Below, in pieces: positions 47,345 through 58,377 of a stretch of DNA of 64,000 bases; position 1 is the first letter of the stretch; each line of letters opens with the position of its first letter. Source of the stretch: Peromyscus leucopus (Eukaryota > Chordata > Mammalia > Rodentia > Cricetidae). The notes under the pieces were generated by a model. The model searched no databases. It was not told the origin of the DNA and saw only the letters and a list, made by a program, of their open reading frames with translations. The stretch covers positions 33,028,337-33,092,336 of the forward strand of contig NC_051071.1 of the NCBI RefSeq assembly GCF_004664715.2, written 5' to 3'. The position numbers and the translations under genes were made by a program.

Positions 47345-47408
47345 TGTGTGTATGTGTGTGTATGTATGTATGTATGTATGTATGTATGTATGTATGTATG
47401 AATGTATT
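47345..47408 (+). repeat. (TATG)n microsatellite
   Basis: About 11 tetranucleotide units after a short (TG)n, directly following the LTR at 46894-47343. Confidence 0.98.
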
Positions 47409-47740
47409 TGTGTGAGTGCAGGTGTATTTGCAATGTGCTGTGGCCCATGTGTAGAGGACAGAGGACAACCTCAGGTATAGGTTCTCACCTTCCAGTTTTG
47501 TTTGAAGCATGATTGATCTCTCTCTCTGTTGTTGGTTGTTGCATATGGCATGCCAGCTGGTTCATAAGCCTGCCTCCTATTTTATCATAAGAGCACTATG
47601 TATGTTGTGAGCCACTGAACTTGGGTGGAGATCCAAAGACAACTTGTGGAGGTTAGTTCTCTCCTTTTATCATCTGTATTCTGGGTCATTAGTCTTGGTG
47701 GCAAACAACTTTGTCCATTAAGTTATCTCACTGGTCCCAC
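47409..47740 (-). mobile_element. Diverged B4-type composite SINE
   Basis: AGAGGACAGAGGACAACCTC, GTGAGCCACTGAACTTGG, CATTAAGTTATCTCACTGGT follow the reversed tail-body-head order of B4-like repeats; weakly conserved. Confidence 0.4.
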
Positions 47741-48001
47741 ATTGAGCTCTTTTATGTGGTGCTGGGGATTCAAACTTATGTCCTTTCATTTGTGTGTCAA
47801 GTGAGTTACCCACTGAGCCAGCACCCTAGTTTCTACCTACTCTATATCCAGGTCTTCGCAAGGATGCTAGGTGGACATCTTCCTCAGGCCTCTGTGTAGG
47901 CTTTTTTCTTACCTATAAACCTTCCTCCCTTCTTTCCAGTCATGAAAAACAGATGTTGAGAAACAATGTGCCATATCTGGCCATTCTTTATTCTCTAGCT
48001 C

Positions 48002-48039
48002 TTGTGTACTATAACAAAGATTGTGTACTATAACAAAGA
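48002..48039 (+). repeat. Perfect 19-bp tandem duplication
   Basis: TTGTGTACTATAACAAAGA occurs twice head to tail. It lies at the start of an 81-codon open frame (48002-48247) that I do not recognise. Confidence 0.95.
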
Positions 48040-48280
48040 TGAACAGTTGGACCAAGTCCATATGGTGCACAAGCACAAAACCATTAATTTTCTTGCCACT
48101 TCGAGAAAGTTTGTTGGCTCTTACTCTGAACACTACTATCCTAAGGAGGCAAGATTGACTTGTCACCTCTCCATGGCAGTGCAGGAGCAGAAGCAGATCA
48201 CCACCCAATTCACTGTTTCTTTCATTGAGAATGATTTGCTTTTATAAACAAAAAAAAGTTAGATGAACTAGACAAGGCTC
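48002..48280 (+). pseudogene. Possible processed-pseudogene fragment, unidentified
   Basis: Beyond the duplication, the frame to the stop at 48245 has coding-like composition (no low complexity, balanced residues, HMVHKHKTINFLATSRKF in the middle). It is followed by ACAAAAAAAAGTTAG, which might be a weak A tail. No family is recognised, no introns or promoter are visible, and chance remains a good alternative. Confidence 0.2.
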
Positions 48281-48659
48281 TTAGTAACACAGTTGATTTG
48301 CAATGAAAAAAATCTCTTTATCTTCCTGTGCACCAGTAGGGCTTTGCTGTTGACCCTAGCTCTGCTCTGCAAACCACACCTGACTCACACTAGCCTGCAC
48401 CTCCAATATCATTGCAGGTCCAACTCAAATCCCATGCTGTCTCTGAGCAACCCCGCTGCAAGATTCTTCTTTGCCCCGATGACACTTACTATTATTATTT
48501 TCTATAATTCCAATATTTACATGGGCATGGGGATTTTCTTTTTCTCGTGGAGTTGTTCGTGTTTGTCTCTATGGCAAGGTATACTTTACTTTTCTTCTTA
48601 TTTAACACAGTAAATATTTGTTGAGTCATAAATTAGTGATAGCTTTGGAGTACCTGGTC

Positions 48660-48790
48660 TAAGTCTCTCCCTGGAGTATGTACCTTACACATGCTGATTT
48701 TATCATTAACCTTTGTCACCTCTTGGGCTGCTTTTCCAGGTGAGGAAATTCAGACCCAGAGCCAGTAAGTCATCCAGAGCTAATAATGAT
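48660..48790 (+). mobile_element. MIR SINE fragment
   Basis: GGTGAGGAAATTCAGACCCA and AGTAAGTCATCCAGAGCTAA match MIR core text. Confidence 0.5.
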
Positions 48791-49021
48791 GGCTTTGACT
48801 ATGTGCATGCTGCTAAGGTAAGAGCTTTCTGAAGGATAAGAGAAAGATTCGGCTGAGTTTGTCTGGCTCCATCACTGCCCTATTAACTTTTAACTGATGT
48901 TCTGTTTACCTGTAAACAGGAACATGAACATGAATGGCTTATATTGCTGGTAAGTACAGAATCCAAAGTCTTTCATCACCCATCTCTAGCTCTTTGCATG
49001 TGGCATGAATCTGTATAAAGT

Positions 49022-49215
49022 GGACAGATGTTGGAATGGACTCAGGCCTTAGACTCAGATTGACCTAGGTCAAATCCCCCACATCTGCCATTTACTAATT
49101 GTGTGTTCTTGCCCAAGAATTTTAGACTCCTTGAATCTGTTTCCTCATCTGCAACTGGGAAAACATGCTACTCATATTAGATGGCTTGAAGGAGCTATGC
49201 CAAGCTCTTGTTGCA
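49022..49215 (+). mobile_element. MIR SINE
   Basis: CAGATTGACCTAGGTCAAAT, CATTTACTAATTGTGTGTTC, GTTTCCTCATCTGCAACTGG follow the MIR consensus in order over ~190 bp. Confidence 0.78.
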
Positions 49216-51309
49216 GAGTGGGGGGACAAGTCAAGTACTCAAAAGATGGACATTGCTGTTATGAAGAATTCTCTTTGCAGATGTCCCTTTGGAGCCAGGG
49301 GAATGATACACCCTGGTGTTGGTAAGCTACTCTGTGAAGCTAATCACATGGTCTCTCAGGGACTTAGAAGGTCTTTGTGTATTAATCCCAAGGGGGTGTT
49401 AATCAGTGCTTGACATTTTACTAACCAAGGTCTGAAAATCGGCCCAGTGGAGAATTCAGGCATAGATACAGGAGGCTGAAGTCCACAAACCCCAGTTCTT
49501 TTCCCTAGGGACTCATCCTCTTGCTCAAGTGCAACTAGAAAGGTCTATTAGGAAGGTGTAGGGAGTCATTACAAAATATTCTTCAACGAGTTGCTCCTAA
49601 TTGTGAAATACATTATTTAAAAACACGTTAGAAAAAGATAATGTATGGAATTTAAAAGAATAAAAAAGAGGCAAAACAAAGCTAAGAAAAAGCAAACAGT
49701 TGCCCACCAGCAGCAGATGAGAATGAGTCACAGACACTGGTCCCCACACCCACACTGCCTAGAGAGGAAAAACAGCCAGCAGAGGAAATAACTTCGCCTC
49801 CCAAGCTATGCAATTCCAAACATCAGATTATGATTTGAGTTTATTTCCTGATAGGATTAAAGGTAGATTGGTTGTCAAATTCAAAATATCCTCCTTTTTA
49901 TCTGAAGCTTCAACCAGGAGAGGCTTTGCCTTTTTTCAATTGTTTTTTCAATTGATTATTCATGCAAGTTATCTTATCCAATGGGCCCTTCATACTGGGG
50001 GCTGCTGCTATTAGGGAGGGGAGGTGGTAGTAGTGGCTGCTTCACAAGACAGCAGCTGCCACTCTGGCCTTAAAGGGACCTTTTTTTTCCCCCCAGAGTC
50101 ACCCGACTGAATATTTCAATATCTATTCTTGATCTCACTTTGAAGGCTGCTACCACTTGACCACTGAGGCTACTGATAGAGCCTCCAATTCACCCAGAAG
50201 AGGTGTGGTCTGGCTGCTTTGCTGAACCTAGGCAGCCCCTGAAGATGCTGCATCCCTTAGACCCATGAAGCATGGGGGGGAAAAGGAGGGAGAATCAAGA
50301 TCCCCTTTCTTTCCCTTCCCATGGTCATAATTTATCTGTGGGATCTTTTGGCATGGACATCCTCTGTAATGTTCAGGTCACCTTTCTACATGGTTTAGTG
50401 CTTTCTCTTCCAGCCCTGCGTCAGGGAGGCAGATCCTGGGTGTTATTTCCCAAGTGGCTTCCAGTAAGGTTTGGTCTATTGGGGATCAAAGCGAGGTCCG
50501 TTCCTAGGACTTTGGGTCTGAGGTGTGCAGACCATGGGCTTACTATTACTGAGATATATTCTCTCAGGGCTGGAGGCTGGAAGTCTGGGAGCCAGGGGCA
50601 AGCAGGGCTTTGCTCTTCCAAGCACTGGCGAAGAACCCTTGTGCTTTCATGATAATGATAACGCCAGCATCTTTGGTGCTCCTGTCTTGTCACTCTGCCT
50701 TCCCAGCCTCTGCCCCTGCTCACCGTATGCCCTTTCACCGTGTGTGACTCTGCGTCATCTCCTCATGTTAGAAGGCCACCCGTCATTGGGTTGAGGGTAC
50801 ATCTGAAATCCAGCATAATTTTATGTTGAGATCCTTTCATTGCATCTGCAAAGATCCTGTTCCCGGGATCATGTTCTAAATTTCCAGGTGAACTCGAAAA
50901 TTTGAAGGACTCTATTATGTCCTTTAAAAACTAAGTATAAGTGAACAGGCTGTCTGAAGCACAGGTCACTTCTGCAGCAGCTCTCAGCACCCAGGACCAT
51001 GATCTATACGTCCAGCTTCTATTCATCAGTCTGACAGCAGCATTGCCTGCCTTTGTGCCTGTAGTCCAGGAGTGACATTGGCAGTCCTAGGGCTGGCTCA
51101 CCTTCCTCTGGCTGCTTGTGTAGGCTAGTATTATTATAATCAACTTTCCATATAAAATCTCTCTAGTAAATTGCCCACTATGAATTTTGATTTTTCCTGG
51201 GTGGACTTTGCTTCACCTACATGGTTTATAAGACATTCAGCAATATGCAAAAGAGTAAGGGATGACTTAGCGGGTGTTTGGAGCTTCATGTGTATGGTGT
51301 GGTGATGCA
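49216..51309. other. Unassigned part of Ldb2 intron 5
   Basis: Unique-looking intronic DNA. Plus-strand frame 50272-50652 (126 codons) is unrecognised and overlaps an antisense frame of similar length; not called as a gene. Confidence 0.5.
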
Positions 51310-51505
51310 TTGCCTTGCTTTTAAATTCCAGCACCTAATAAATGGGTGACCTTGAGGAAAGTCCTGAGTCTCTTGGTGTTGTGGTTTCTCCACTGTCAAA
51401 GCTGGTAGAGCACTGGAACCTCACCAACTACATAAGTTTAAAAAAAGCAACAATGTACTCGACCAAGTCCTAGCATATGGAAAGTACTTACTATGGCTGA
51501 GGAAT
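51310..51505 (+). mobile_element. MIR SINE
   Basis: AATAAATGGGTGACCTTGAG, GTTTCTCCACTGTCAAAGCT, TAGCATATGGAAAGTACTTA match MIR body to 3' end. Confidence 0.6.
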
Positions 51506-51630
51506 AACCACATCAGGATGCCCATATTTTCACAGAGTACAGTTCAAACCTGTCAGGACATATCTGTTAAAATTTTACAGATATTTCTTGCCTTACATGT
51601 AAATGTGTGTATGTACATATGCCTGTGTAT

Positions 51631-51634
<4 letters not shown>

Positions 51635-51670
<36 letters not shown>

Positions 51671-51710
51671 ACACACGAACACACGCACACACGCGCACAC
51701 ACACACACAC
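51635..51710 (+). repeat. Imperfect (CA)n
   Basis: CA tract with ACGC and ATAC interruptions. Confidence 0.98.
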
Positions 51711-52024
51711 CCTGAAAGTTAGATTTTAATGATAGAATGGTTGCCAATATGTCTGCCCTTTATACAGTGTGTTCTGACGTCATCTAGTTGCTCTAGCAGC
51801 ATCTGGGTTCTCAGCATGGTGTCTAGATGTTTCCAAAATGGAAAAGAAGCCTCTGCTCTATCATCGACCGACTCCCAAGCAGTGTTGTCTGGGTCTACAG
51901 GGGCACGCGCAACTTTCAGGTGCGATCCAACAGTTCTTCTTGATCAGTTGCTGTGGCTTCTGTTGAGTCAGGGGTCTGACAATGAAAGCTATGTTTACTC
52001 TAGCAGACACTCACTCATGGGTTG

Positions 52025-52265
52025 TCACTGAATTAGGGTTCTAAAGAGAAACAGAGGATGTATGGATGTATGAGTGTGGTCTTGAGACAGAATGCTCTCT
52101 TCTCTGGGAAGCCTTTCTTCTCATTCCTAAAGTCTTCAGTGAATGAGGCTCATCCATCTAATGGAGGGTAATCAGCTTCACTTAAACTGAATGGGTGAAC
52201 CACATCTACAAGATACCTTCACAGCAACACCAACAGCCTGGCTGAGATGACACACAACGCTGATA
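52025..52265 (-). mobile_element. Ancient mammalian interspersed repeat
   Basis: TTAGGGTTCTAAAGAGAAAC and AAGATACCTTCACAGCAACA are typical of a widespread old mammalian repeat; class not determined by eye. Confidence 0.4.
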
Positions 52266-52680
52266 GCACTGAACTGTGATAGACTCCCTTACTATAATGT
52301 AAAATACTAGACCACTGGCCTGTGGCCTCATCTTTACTTAGGTTTTTCTTTTATATCTCTGAGCACTAAGCAATCTGTTCATGGAGGGAAATGAACCAAT
52401 ACTTGCACATGATTATGACACCATGTCAAAGAAAAAAAAAAAAAAAAAACAAATAAGGAGCTCACCATCAAAATGGCCTAGATCCACACCATCCACATCA
52501 TAACCATAGTGACTTGAGCTAAATCCAGCATGCATCTCATGGATTTTTTGAGGCTCTCTGTGTGCTCTGAAAGAGGAGCACTAGGAACCTGATGGTGACC
52601 ACAGAGGACTCAGTTACTCTGTGTTAGAGGGAGACACAGGGGATCCGTGCCTTTCCAAATGGACCGCTAGGTGGCTTGAG

Positions 52681-53032
52681 TGATAAATGTTCCCCATAGT
52701 CTTGGTTACTGAAACACTTTGGCCCCAGTTGATGGTGTTTGGAAAGTGTAGGAAGTGTGGCCTTGTGGGAGGAAGTATGTCACTAGGGGTGGGCTTTGAG
52801 GTTTCAAAGTCACCTGCCATTCCCAGTTTAGTGTCTTGCTTTGTGTTTTTGATTCAAGATGTAAGCTCTCAGCTTCTGCTCCAGTCACCATTCCTGCTGC
52901 CTGACCCCACCCTCCTCCCTGCCCTGATGGATTCCAACCCTCTGGAACCATTAGCCCAAATCAACTCTTTCTTTTGCAAGATGCCTTGGTCATGGTGCTT
53001 TTATCAAAGCAATTGAAAAGGAACTAAGACCA
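52681..53032 (+). mobile_element. MaLR-type LTR
   Basis: Landmarks are CTTTGGCCCCAGTTGATGG, GTGTGGCCTTGTGGGAGGAA, GGGGTGGGCTTTGAGG, ATGTAAGCTCTCAGCTTC and CTTGGTCATGGTGCTTTTAT, in the same layout as the split copy at 14.6 kb. Confidence 0.62.
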
Positions 53033-54419
53033 CTACATAGTCTAAAAGGATGAAGGGATGAGGAAGGGCCATCAGAAAGAATTGGTATTTAAGTGGAAAC
53101 AGGTAAATGAGAAGGTGCCCAGAACAAGCTTGGAAGAGATCTCAGGCTGAAGGATACATTTTAGAAGGCCACATCAAACCTGGTGCTGGAAACTGCCACA
53201 CTGGGGTCCCAGCAGCTCCAAGGGAAGGCCTGATGGGAGGAGCTGCAATGGGCAGAAGGGCAGGGGTCAGGGCAATCAAGGCCATAGTTTGTCTCCGAGA
53301 AGAGGCGACAGGTCCAGATAACATTGCAAACCTCCATAGGAATGAATGCTTAATCAGAATATGACTGGTAGATGGTTTCCTTCCATCACAGTTGCAAGGC
53401 GTGGGAAACATCACCAATTAGCATTTGAATGTTTTTTTAGTGAAACAAAAGCATCAAACATCCTAAAAGACAAATACTGGCTGCTTCAGTCTCTGAGCAG
53501 GGGAGCCCAACCCCCCTGGGGAGACATTGGCACAGCATGGAAAACAGTAGTATCCCTCTAAACCTCCCTTAGTAGACAGAGGTATCTTTTCTAGTATGTG
53601 GGTTATATTTCCCAGGGAGCTCAGAGACTGCGTGTTTGCAATGGCAGAGCATTAAACACTAACATTTATAAATGGGGCCTTATAATCTTAATACCGCAAG
53701 TAAGGGAATTGGGAATTGTCCTTGGGAGCTGTTGGTGACAGTTTCCAAGGAACATGGCTATCTTGTGTGAACAGTCGTAATCCCCCCTGAAAGCTAATGG
53801 AGTGGTTATGTCTGCCTCCTTCCCAGTGCAAATACCCACAAGACTAGCTAAGACAGCTTTGTGTTCTGGGGCTTCGACTGGCATTCCCAAGGCTACTGTT
53901 TGGAAGGACTCTCTGGGTAGTTGCTGGTAGGATGTGGCTTTGGCTTTCTTGGCACTCTTGCCCAGAGTGCAGCTACCTTTGCTGTGTTGGCCCGCCTTCT
54001 CCGGGATTTACATCAAGCAACAACCCTCCAGCAACGTGCTGTGCTGACACACAGAGCAAAGGAACGATTTCTCAGTAATTTGACACTCAGTTCCTGGATT
54101 GCTCCTGGCTGCTCCATCAATGTGTGCCTGGGAAGCCCAAACTGTAGTTGCATAACTTTCAAGGAGATCAAATTAGTTCCCCCTTTCATTTTCATGCACT
54201 TGCTTGTGAATGGATCTCTAGTGCCCTGTATTATAATGAGCTGTTTCCCCAGCGGTGTTGGGGTCCCAGATGCAAGGGCAGCTGATCAGCCTTATATCAC
54301 CAGAAATGGGCACATAGAAAGCCAGTTTTAAAAAAAAAGCAAAAACAAAACAACAAAAACAAACTAATGTAGAAGGGAGTGGAGAAGGAGAGAATGAAAA
54401 ATAGACAAGTTCTTTCTGA
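53033..54419. other. Unassigned part of Ldb2 intron 5
   Basis: Holds a 136-codon plus-strand frame (53921-54331) with a hydrophobic start. No family, splice or promoter support. Confidence 0.5.
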
Positions 54420-54747
54420 CTGAGGCTGTGTGTGGGGGGTTATTGTATACTTGTATATGTGTGTGCTTGCATATAGAGGCTAGAGATCTATCTCAGGTGT
54501 CCTCCTCAGTTGCTATCCACTTTCATTTTTGAAACAGGCTCTGTCACTGAACGTAGAGCACACTTACTCAGGCAGGTTGGCTGTCCAGCAAGGGCCAGGG
54601 AAAAACCTGTCTCCACTTCCTCAGTTCTGGGACTACAAGTGAATGCTATCACACCTAGTTTCTTGAACGGGGGTTCTGGGGATTGAACTCAAGTCCCCAA
54701 GCTTGCATAGCAACCACTTCACTTTCTGAGCCACCATTCCAGCCCTC
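54420..54747 (-). mobile_element. B4-type composite SINE
   Basis: GAAACAGGCTCTGTCACTGA, GCAGGTTGGCTGTCCAGCAA, TTCTGGGGATTGAACTCAAG, CTTTCTGAGCCACCATTCCA: reversed B1 half then reversed tRNA-like head. Better preserved than the 16.1 kb copy. Confidence 0.62.
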
Positions 54748-55122
54748 GTTTCTGACTTTGTCTGTAGGTATCTCAGCATAAAATACTGTTGGGGCCAGGG
54801 TACAGGAACAGCGAGGTCACCATCTTTGTCCCTCTGCCCAACTGTCATTTGGAAACATGCGTCACTGTCACTTCTAATCTCATGCATAGACCCTCCCCCC
54901 AAGTATTATAATCCTCCGGAGGGGTTACAGCTGTGTTCTTTTCTGCATCTGTGTCCGTCCTGCTCCCCGTGGGAGATCTTTAGTCTTGCATTTCTCCACA
55001 TTCTCTCATCATTTCTCTTGCATGAGGCATCATGGTCACTGGGTCCTTTCCAGAAGATCTGGAGATAATGTTGAACTCTTCCCTGTTCAAGCCAGCCCAT
55101 GGGTCCAGTTCACTGGGGCTTC

Positions 55123-55124
<2 letters not shown>

Positions 55125-55176
<52 letters not shown>
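55125..55176 (+). repeat. (CA)26 microsatellite
   Basis: Perfect dinucleotide tract. Confidence 0.99.
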
Positions 55177-55177
<1 letters not shown>

Positions 55178-55883
55178 CTTTACAGTCAATACCTGTCTAA
55201 TTAAGTCAACTCCTGGCGTTGGATTCATAGAATAGAAAGCAGGGCTTCTCAGGGCCCCTGAGAAGGACCAGGGTTGAGTGTATTGGCTGGAGATATTCAG
55301 ATGTTTCAGGTGTCTTCTAGCTAGAAGGGTGGGGCAATGCACCTGTAGTCCACTCATTCTAAGCTGCTGTGTTCCGATGGAGTTTCAGAATCTCAAATTA
55401 TTTGAAAACCAGCAACCACAGATGATCAGATCCCAACAATTACAAGAACCTCAAAGCCTGAACATGCTCAGGCCTTTTCAGCAGTGAGAACAGAACACAT
55501 GGGGTTTGGGTGGCAGCCTACTCTCTCTATGACCTGTGAGGGTCAGTCCCGGCACCACGGTCATCTCTCTCCCTATTTTAGGTCCTGTCCTCTCCACCAT
55601 GCTGGGGGGTGTGGTAAAGTTTTTCTCTTTTCAAATCAGGCACTCACTTTCGGGAAGATGGGATCTTTGTTGCTAATTTTTAGGAAACACTTGCAGTAGG
55701 GGACTCTCTGCAGCTTTGGAGCTTTATGTTTTGTGATGCAGTGAGTGGGGTTTGCCTATGGGTACAGAGGAAGCTCCCAGAGGCTCACAAGGAGCCAGCT
55801 CTTCTGCTGTGTCCTTTGTGACCTGAAGCAGAACCCAGTAGTCTAAGGCCTAACAGGAACCTGTTCAATTATAGCTGAAAATC

Positions 55884-55993
55884 TTTTTTTTCTTTCTTTC
55901 TTTTTTTTTTTTTTTTAACAGAGCTTAGGACCGAACCCAGGGCCTCACGCTTGCTAGGCAAGCGCTCTACCACTGAGCTAAATCCCCAACCCC
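55884..55993 (-). mobile_element. ID element (BC1/tRNA-Ala-derived SINE)
   Basis: Reverse complement GGGGTTGGGGATTTAGCTCA, GTAGAGCGCTTGCCTAGCAA, then a T/C-rich tail on plus (55884-55918). A 7-bp duplication, GAAAATC, at 55877-55883 and 55994-56000 brackets it. It is inserted beside the B1 tail. It has intact-looking A- and B-box sequences. Confidence 0.9.
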
Positions 55994-56000
55994 GAAAATC

Positions 56001-56165
56001 TTTTTTTTTTTTTTTTTTTGGTTTTTCGAGACAGGGTTTCTCTGCAGCTTTGCGCCTTTCCTGCAACTCACTTGGTGGTCCAGGCTGGCCTTGAACTCAC
56101 ATAGATCCACCTGGCTCTGCCTCCTGTGTGCTGGGATTAAAGGTGTGCACCACCACCACCTGGCT
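56001..56165 (-). mobile_element. B1 SINE
   Basis: Plus strand starts with about 19 T then TTTCGAGACAGGGTTTCTC and ends GGGATTAAAGGTGTGCACCA. Its tail is the target of the ID element immediately to the left. Confidence 0.92.
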
Positions 56166-58136
56166 TCTGGCACCTTTCTCTAAATGATTTATTTATCCTC
56201 AGTAAGATGCTCTTAAAGTTTAACTTCACTTAATTTTGCGTGTGCCAACATAAGGAATCCCCAAAGTGCTACCTACTATTTTAGTGTGTGTGTGGGTTTG
56301 GGGAGGCTTTATCTACCTTTCCCTTCATCTAAACATTGGGATGGTGCTGTGAGACAGACCTTACTGTCTATTCTTAAAAGCTGAGCAATCAAGCTTAGAG
56401 AGATGGAGGTGGCTCTCCATTCATAAATGATCTTATTCTATCTCCATTCATAAATTGTCTCATCCCACCTTCGTGACAATGGTTATGGATCTGGATCGTC
56501 GTCCCCCCGGCCCCCCCCCGCCCCATTTCTTTGTTTTGTTTTTAGAGATGTTAAGTGCCTTAAGTGCCTTGTCCCCAGACTATTAGCTAGGCAGTCATGG
56601 AGTCAGTGTGTGCCCAGCTCCTTTGGTCCACAGGCAGAGCAGTGCTCAGGAAACAGCAGGTGTTGGATAATTACCTGTGGAACAAATGGGTTATTCCAAA
56701 GTCCCAGTTCTTTCCACTTCCCTTTGCTGCCAGGGCGTTGTTATCTCCTCCAAGCTGATTGAGAAGCAGGTGACCAAGCCCTGTCTTCTCCAGCCAGCTT
56801 TGGACCTTCCTGGTTTCTGTTACCTCCCTGTAACCCTGGCTCCCAACTATATCTTTCGGAAACAGCTTAGGAAGCAGTCATTTCCTCGCTTCTCTTTGCG
56901 GTCAGGTGTGAAGCTGTAGAGTGAGATTTCCTTTCCCTCAATTTCTCTGAAAGGCAAACAATGTATTCCTTGGGAGTTCTGCGTCAGCTCCTGACTCCAG
57001 ATGCCAGCTGCACACACAACTCACATCTCCTCATACAATGTGAGATCATATCGCCCTGGCTGGTTTTCATTGTGATGATTGAAACGCATCCTTTGCCATT
57101 CTTTACCGGTGTCCTTGGCATCTCCCACAGCTTCCCAAACATCATTTGTCTTGTTCAAGTTCTTCTGGGTCCCAAAATCAATCATAGATTTAGAGAATCA
57201 TCACCCATAGTTGAGGATTAGCGTAGCTAAGCAGAGGGACAGACACTTCAAATCAGGGATGTGGTCTAGGAGAGCCTACAATCAAAATGGTTTTTGCCTA
57301 AAAACACTCAGAGGAGAGGATGCTGCAAGATATCAGATGAAGAAACAGCCCAACCCACAGCTTTTCGTGAAGACTTTGCAGTTCAAACTAATGAGGAAAT
57401 GCAGAATAAAATCTGAGATGAGCGCAACAGAGTTCCATTTGGAAATAAAGCCTCTAATAAAAGCTTTTTTTCTGTGGTTTCAATCTCTCTCAGCACATCG
57501 TCTTGAGCATTAAAAATAGAGACAATTTAGACTGAAATTTTTTTTGGAGGGGTAGCAGGGTGAGGGGAAAAATCACCATTTCTCTTTACCCTTCTTTTCC
57601 CACTTTCCTCCTTTTTTTCTTTTACTTTATATTTTGATAAAAATTAAGGTTTTGGAGGAGCATAACAAATGATGGGTTTGGGGTCTCACAATGCTCTCTC
57701 TAGGGACATACATACACTTGAGTGGCTCTTTACTGGGCCTCCATCACAAATGCAGTGTTTTTCACAGAATGCTATTTTTAGACTGAATTATAGGAAGTCT
57801 GCAGCATTAATAAATGGACAAGAAGCAGAGAGCCACAGTACATGGTCCTATGCCAAGGCGAAGGCCAGATTGGCCTTTAGCCAGTGTACTGCAGATTGAT
57901 GTTTCAACAGCGAAAGTAAAAACAGTGCTTACAAAGGAATGATTAATCAGCTGACAAACTTCCAGGCATTTAGTCCCCATTCTGGTTCCAGCTTTATTAA
58001 TACTAGCATATTTTGAACTTTATTGGTAAAGTCTTGGAGTCTGCAACTCCTAGGTGGGTTCGTGGTGAGATTCTTAAATCAGCTGTAAATAATTTGAAGA
58101 GGTGAACACTGGACAGATGTTGTTCTTCCACTGTCT
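56166..58136. other. Unassigned part of Ldb2 intron 5
   Basis: G/C-rich homopolymer block at 56500-56525, otherwise unique sequence without recognisable repeats. Confidence 0.5.
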
Positions 58137-58144
58137 CTCTAATG

Positions 58145-58369
58145 TGGTGGTTCTCAGTTTGTGGGTTATGACCTCTTTGGGGGTTGAATGACCCTGTCAC
58201 AGGGGTCACATGAGACCATTGGAAAACACAAGTATTCACATTATGATTCATAACAGTAGCAAAATTACAGTTATGAAGTAGCAACAAAAATAATTTTATG
58301 GTTGAGGGTCACCACAACATAAGGAACTGTATGAAAGGGTCACCGCAGTAGGAAGGTTGAGAACCACTG
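58145..58369 (-). mobile_element. URR1-like non-autonomous hAT-Charlie element with 8-bp target duplication
   Basis: Terminal inverted repeats (T)GGTGGTTCTC and GAGAACCACTG bound 225 bp that include CAAAATTACAGTTATGAAGT and ACCCTGTCACAGGGGTCACA. The 8-bp duplication CTCTAATG at 58137-58144 and 58370-58377 is perfect and is the length expected for hAT. It is non-coding and was mobilised in trans in the past. Confidence 0.85.
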
Positions 58370-58377
58370 CTCTAATG

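Noticed and set aside
50272..50652. 126-codon plus-strand frame in intron 5
   Set aside because: No recognisable domain, and a 105-codon antisense frame covers the same DNA.
53921..54331. 136-codon plus-strand frame
   Set aside because: No recognised domain, no splice or promoter context, and an overlapping antisense frame of similar quality; consistent with chance.
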